Assembly (NCBI GenBank): GCA_003255025.1
Contig: QANY01009435.1
Coordinates: 248,001-312,000, forward strand
Length of the DNA stretch: 64,000 nucleotides
Direction of reading: 5' to 3'
From: Datisca glomerata
Taxonomy: Eukaryota; Streptophyta; Magnoliopsida; Cucurbitales; Datiscaceae
The first letter of the stretch is position 1; each line of letters starts with the position of its first letter. Both the position numbers and the translations under genes were made by a program. A model generated the notes under the pieces. The model had not been told where the DNA came from and ran no database searches. It saw nothing but the letters and a program-made list of their open reading frames with translations. Below, in pieces: positions 58,401 to 64,000 of this stretch.

Positions 58401-60317
58401 AGCAATTGACCTAGAATACTCCGCTCGAGGCACTAGACATGGTTATTTCCTCTTACCCTGAGTGTGTGCAGAAACAATCATACAAAAAAGTTCTCTACGT
58501 AGTATTACTGACACAGTTAGAGGCGGCCGAAAGCCTTTTCACAATGATAATCCAACTATGGACAATAAAAATCTCACAGAAAGCATGTCATTATTCGTGT
58601 TGTCACGATTATTGGGCAGAATGAGAAATCTCCAGTAAATGAAAAACTGGTTATGAGAGCAAATCTTCCAAATAGAAACAATAGTGTAGAATACGTCACA
58701 GGGGATATGCATATATTGATATATTCCCCTCATTTCGAATCTTAAAGAAATATAAGCCATTTTCTCTGTCATGACTAAATTCAACAATGTAAAAACTAAT
58801 TAATTCCATAAATACTTACAATAATTGGGTTGATAAACTCATGAATACCCATGATATGTCAGATGATAAGTCCAGCAATCATCTCAAGATGAGTCAGATA
58901 ATCAGTTAAGAAACTCGCATAATAAGTTGATTGATAAATCTCAGTAGATAATTTGTATATCTTCACGATGAACTCAATAATAAGTCTAGAAATCATTGTG
59001 ATAACTTTATTAATAAATCCAGAAATCCCTTTGGAGAGTTGACGTGTAAGATGAATAAATCAATAATTTTCATGATCAGTCGATAAATAAGTCAATAAAT
59101 CCTCATAATTTGGTCTATCCAAAAAGTCTTCATATGTGAAGGAAAATATAGGCCCAATACGACAGAGTGAATTAGGCGTGCCAAGTGTCAAACGAATGCC
59201 AGATCGAATGTAATTTAAACACGTGTATGACATAAAATGTGTTAATCAAATATGTAAATTAATAAGAGAGATTAAAGAATAAAAACATGTATATTTTTTC
59301 TCTTATATAAACATGCTCGACTTGTAAATTTAATACAATCTAGATGCATATTCAACTCGCAAAGAGAATCATATATGCATGGGAGTGTTATTCCAATGAA
59401 TCATTGATAGTTAAGAGCGCGCATGAATGAAGAGATGAGTTCAAGCTAGAATTGAGTCCTTCTATTAAAGTGATTGTACCATAAAACTAGCCGAATCAAG
59501 TGTAATCTCTTTAAGGCATCAAACTATGAACATGCTTTCGATAGATAAAATGCGCAAAGCATTTTAGTTTTGATGATTCATTTGGATTATTGAAATATGG
59601 ATAAAGCACAAAGTGTTGATAAAAATGATAGTGCACCAAAATATTGATAATGCACAAAAATCAATTAAGCATTATATCTATCATAAAAGTTTGACATGAA
59701 TTTGATATTGCTTGATTAGTATTTAAACATACTTGGCCGATGCATATCAAATTATTATCAAGGAATCAATTCGACTTGTATGGTTTATAACATTGATAAT
59801 AATCTCATATTATCCACAATAGGGTCAAGTTGTCAAAGTTATTCAAGATGAATGATCTAAACATGATAAATGTAATTTCTATAATTGCATTAGAGCATGA
59901 TAAAATTTGAACATGGAGGGCTAATTAATTATGCTCGACATAATTACCGCATAGTCAATTTCTACTAAATATTTAATATGCTTGAACAACTGTGCAAATA
60001 TATTCTTTAAGACACTATACGATATGCTCATACAATCATCAAATTTTCTTTTACACAAATAAAATATATATTTAAAGGTAAATCAATAATTTAAAAATAA
60101 ATACTTAGCTTGCAATTCGGTGTGCCTACGTTTGTTTGCATAAGGCGCGGTGACTCGTGCAATTGAGACTCGGTAATATAACCGTGGCTGAATTTTTTAA
60201 GACTTTTTTTTCAACCGCCATCCCATAAACGGACAGAGAACTATGTTTCTTCGAACATTAAAGGCATTAGGAGTGTCGAGCTTGTGGAAAACCATGTGCT
60301 GGCTCTTTAAAGGACCT
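58401..60317. other. No recognised gene; AT-rich repeat-like DNA
   Basis: 58800-59110 has many AATAAGTC/AATCATC words of loose tandem form. A promoter-like TCTTATATAAACATG at 59300-59314 looks like an LTR U3/R boundary, but no LTR partner was found. Nothing coding. Confidence 0.4.
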
Positions 60318-60512
60318 ATGACGGTGGACCGACACAACGAGGCTCATCGTAATCCTACCAAACCGTATGCCTCGAATTCATTCCCAAGACAGTAAGAGTA
60401 CATCCAAATCTTGTCACTTGACTTGACGGTTACGGGTAAATAATCACAGAGGTCCGACCAGCGCGAGTGGACCCAGCGGGTATGTCCAGGGTAGAAAATT
60501 CATGTATAAACA
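60318..60512. repeat. 195-bp direct repeat, right copy
   Basis: Partner of 56221-56416, 4.1 kb apart. Flanking DNA differs on both sides, so the repeat ends at about these positions. Confidence 0.8.
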
Positions 60513-61129
60513 CTCTTTATCTCACCAAATTTAATACGTAGCTTATAAATTATTATCTAAACTTTTTTTCTCAAACGTTTATTTATGTTGCCCGTTGATA
60601 CATGGATATTGTTAGTTCATTTTCACACAGTTCAAATTGAAAAGTTTTAATCAAATATTAAGTTATTTTATCCTAATTTACCAAATGTTAGGAATATTAT
60701 ATTCTTTATCAAGCGATTCATCTGATTGATTAATACTTTTTACTCAGCTAAAGTCTTTATGATCAAATCATGTTTGCAAGCCAAGAGATGATGGAGTATG
60801 AGAGGCGAAAGAGACATAAAAGAGTGATTTACTTTAAAAATTGGATATTTTGCAACTATATTTGACATATTTTTTCAATTTGAGTATGGTAAATAGAAGG
60901 TTGGTTGCTTGCACATAAGCTGTTTTTAACGTAAAATCTATATATACATAATTTGGGTTTAAATGTACATAAAAACAGTCTGCCTTATAAGAGATAGTTC
61001 ATGAAGGCGATAAATGGGAAATAGAAGGTTGGGTGCTTATGTACAAGAAAATTTTTGAAATACATCCACTGCACGGTACATGAGATGTTTTTAAGTACAT
61101 TTGAATGTAAAATCTATATATCTATATAT
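60513..61129. other. Spacer with imperfect repeats before the EPRV
   Basis: AAATAGAAGGTTGG occurs at about 60891 and 61018, and GTAAAATCTATATAT at about 60930 and 61107. This gives an imperfect repeat of 125-175 bp. Upstream of the pararetrovirus-like frames, it may be its non-coding region. Confidence 0.45.
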
Positions 61130-61839
61130 AGATGAATCTTCAAATACTAATAATATTGAAGTCACGTTAAAGAATTTAACAACTAATGAATCATCTTTGT
61201 CTGGTAGGATTAATAACCAAAATAATTGTTCAGAATTTAAAAAATTTACTAATTATAAACTTCATTAATTGAATGACGGTAGTTCAAATTCAGAAAGTCA
61301 TGGGTTAGAATCAATCTATGAATCTTCCACAATTGATGAATCTTCAAACGTTAACAAAGTTGAAGAAACATTAAAAAATCTAGAAATTAATAACCATCCT
61401 CTTTTAAAGATATTAACCATAAAAATTCGTTAATCACTATTTCTCCTTTCAAGATTGTAAAGAAATAAGAACCTAATAAAAAATTAGTTGAACAACTCAA
61501 TTACACCAATCGCAGTCTAATTAAACAATTAGATAAAATTAAGAATAAAATTGATGATTTTCATGAACCTAAATCTAATGAAACCCAAAAAGAAAAATAT
61601 TTAATAAATCTTTTAGATAAAATCATTTTGAATATCATTCTCATTGATAAACATGTTGATAAAATACTTCAAGAATTGAAAAATAAATCTATTAAATCAT
61701 CTTTTTCTGTTAAGGTTGTTAACCAAGACAGTTATTCAGAATTTAAAACTAAAAGAATTAATGAAAAACTTCAAGAATTGAAAGTTATTAATCAAGGCAG
61801 TGATTCTACTTCAGAATCCACATATTAAATCAACCACAA

Positions 61840-62640
61840 TTAGTGAATCTTCAACTATTAATAATATTGAAGAATCATTTAAGAATTTAGAAATTAATAA
61901 ATTAGAAAGACAATGGCCTAAAACATCTATTCCTCTTGATATTCAAATTTCTGATAATTCTTTAGTTAACTAATTTTCTGTTTCTAGAGATAAATTGCAC
62001 GAATGAAATATTGATGGACTTTCTGAGCAGAAAGTACTCAATAAATTTCAGCGCATGGTGATAGTGGCAAACAACTACATTACCACACGCAATTTAATTC
62101 ACAATAAGGTAATTAATCTTTTAGTCATAAGATTCACATGAATGCTTTATTCCTGGTGGAAAAAATATCTCATAAAAGAATCTAAAAATACCATTCTTTC
62201 AGCAGTTAAAATTACTGCTGAAGAAACACATCAGAAAACAATGTTTGATGCCATCAATACACTTTTCTACACAATAATTGAATGATTCATTGCAACGCCA
62301 TAATATAACTTCGCGTATCCATAATCAATTGACTAATCTTAAGGATCCAACCCTAACTAAATTTCATTAGTACAAAAATATATTTTTGGTCAGGATAATG
62401 AGGGATGATAAAAATCAACCCTTTTGGAAAGAAAAATTCTTTAATAGATTACCCAATTTGTCCACACATAAAATAAGAATAATCCTTAGAAGTAACCTAG
62501 GAAAAATAAACTATGATAGTCTTGCCTACAGTACAATAATATAAAAGGAGAATCTTAGAATATATACTAATATAAAAACCAATAAACAAGAAAATAAAAC
62601 TATTAAATATAAATTAAGAAATTTTTGTGAGCAGTATGAT
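61840..62640 (+). pseudogene. EPRV coat-protein-like region
   Basis: Plus-strand pieces show features of the caulimovirid coat domain, including a segment near 62005 with DGLSEQK, a WW pair near 62155, and a WKEKF-like stretch near 62425. At least ten stops or shifts interrupt it. Described from residue pattern and position only. Confidence 0.65.
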
Positions 62641-63060
62641 TTATCCACTATTGCTCCTTCCCAGAAATTTAGAAAGAATTCACATTTAATACCTAAAAGC
62701 AATCATAAGCCTTATAGGAGACAATACTACAAAAATAAGCATAAAATTTTAACCAATACTTATCCAATAATAGAAATTTTGATAAACGTTTCTCTAAGAA
62801 TAAAAATTTTTCTAAAAGAAAATTCAATAAAAATTTTATTATTGAATTAAAGTATTTTAAATATGGCCAGAATGATCACTTTAAAGACTTGTCAAGACAA
62901 AATTAATCAATTAAAAATCTCTAATGAAGATAAACAAGAATTGACTACAATCATAGAATATTATATGAAGTGATAGTGATGATTTAGGAGAATTTGAATA
63001 CTCTGAATTCTCAAAATCTAACTCTTCCAGTTATGATAGTGATTCTCCTAACATCTCTAT
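62641..63060 (+). pseudogene. EPRV basic and knuckle-like region, acidic linker
   Basis: A Lys/Arg/Tyr-rich run (62690-62740) precedes a position at about 62855-62890 where a zinc knuckle is expected, but its cysteines are replaced. An acidic Asp/Ser/Glu stretch follows (62970-63055). Nucleic-acid binding by this segment is no longer likely. Confidence 0.6.
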
Positions 63061-63260
63061 GCGGTGTAGGGATAGTAGTTGTCAAAAAATTAATGTTCTA
63101 AATAAAAATAAAGAACAAGAAGAAAATCTCTTATTGGATTTAATTAGCAAAATTAAAAATCGAGAATACATAGAAAGACTTAAGAAAGTAATTTTAAAAG
63201 AAAATAATAAGTCTAACTATATCGCAAGCCTATCACAAACCCTTAAAAAATTCAATAAAG

Positions 63261-63872
63261 GTGAAGGAAAAAGCAGAGGTTATCCTACATGAACTTCAGA
63301 AAGAAATTAAAAATATTAAAATAAAAGAAGAATTAAATCTTTTAATAAAAAGTTTAAGTAAAATTCATGAATTTAGTAAACTAAGAGAACCTAGTAGATT
63401 CCCAATTTCAATTAATAAGGTTAAAGAATCTATTATCAACAATCAAAATAATGATAATTTCATCCAAATATTTAATCATATCAAAATTAAGAAATGGTGT
63501 ATAATGGTCAGAATAATAATTCAAGATTTTGATTTTACAACAATGTCTCTTGTTGATTCAATAGTAGATTTAAATTGTATGCAGGAAGAACTAGGTCCTA
63601 CTAAGTACTTCAAAAAGACAAGGAAATCTTTGTCTTCTATCAATGATACTAGTATGCACATCAATTATGAAATACTCATAGTTCATATTTACCAAGACAA
63701 TGTATGTTTTAAAACATCATTTGTCTTAGTAAAAAATATTACTGATAAAATTATTTTAGGTTTATCATTCATTTCTTTGTTGTATCATTTTACAACAGAG
63801 TATTATGAGATAATTACTTATCCCATGAATGAACCTGTTAAATTCAAAATTCTTTCTTTTTTCTTACAATGA
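63261..63872 (+). pseudogene. EPRV aspartic protease region
   Basis: A 203-residue open frame. The last 110 residues match the retropepsin part of caulimovirid polyproteins, with LVDS and later ILGLSFISLLYHF. The glycine of the active-site triad is not present (LVDSIVD), so the enzyme would be inactive. The preceding frame (63059-63292) overlaps by 32 bp in another phase, a frameshift. A stop at 63870 ends it; further decayed sequence continues towards the window end. Confidence 0.75.
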
Positions 63873-64000
63873 GAAGTTGAAAGCTTTAAAACATAATTCT
63901 GTTTTTAAATTCATAAATTTAATTTTTTTTAAAGAAAAACAATTATGTTTTCTATAAGACAAAATAAAATCTAAAAGGGTTGAAGAACAACTTCAAGATC

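Larger units (their letters stand above)
61130..64000 (+). mobile_element. Endogenous pararetrovirus fragment (Caulimoviridae-like)
   Basis: About 2.9 kb of plus-strand, Asn/Lys/Ile-rich frames in the order of a caulimovirid polyprotein: N-terminal Ser/Asn-rich repeats (61130-61830), coat-like region (61840-62640), knuckle-like basic region (62640-62960), acidic linker, protease (63261-63872). It then continues past the window, where RT would be. Stops and frameshifts occur throughout, so no virus protein can be made from it. No LTRs are seen, as expected for a pararetrovirus. Genus not assigned. Confidence 0.75.

Overview
The window is nuclear DNA of a flowering plant, most likely a eudicot. 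Three plant genes with canonical GT-AG introns (a BREVIS RADIX-type gene, a PAM68-type chloroplast gene and a short coiled-coil gene) and a split CC-NBS-LRR resistance gene sit in AT-rich DNA crowded with Ty1/Copia retrotransposons. I did not narrow the species further. No tRNA, rRNA or CRISPR array was recognised.

Layout. 1-14104 is a nest of minus-strand Copia elements. An old integrase fragment (1-169 plus 2004-2355) is interrupted by a solo LTR with an intact 5-bp target duplication. It is then cut by element A (2356-14104), whose 3' LTR carries a deleted third element, B. 15860-17130 is a decayed plus-strand Copia RT/RNase H, and 17940-19469 looks like a non-autonomous hAT element.

19633-39606 is the most interesting part. 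A CNL (CC-NBS-LRR) gene was hit by a Copia (C) between its coiled coil and its P-loop. An inversion of about 11 kb then broke C in two, so the 5' third of the gene and the pol half of C now face the opposite way from the rest. A compact Copia, D (25593-30456, TSD AAAAC), sits inside the inverted block upstream of the CNL start. Copia E (33630-38617) separates the NBS from the LRRs.

39607-55000 is the gene-bearing part. The BRX-like gene (minus, five coding exons, 366 aa) has a likely leader intron and a TATA box. PAM68 (minus, two exons, 212 aa) and the 193-aa coiled-coil gene (minus, four exons) follow. 55000-61130 has no recognised gene but holds a minisatellite of about fifteen 37-bp units and a pair of diverged 195-bp direct repeats. 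61130-64000 is a decayed endogenous pararetrovirus (Caulimoviridae-like) that runs off the window end.

The host genes act in unrelated processes: growth and polarity signalling (BRX), photosystem II assembly (PAM68) and immunity (the broken CNL). There is no operon-like organisation. All coordinates and comparisons were read by eye; LTR edges supported by target duplications are the most secure.
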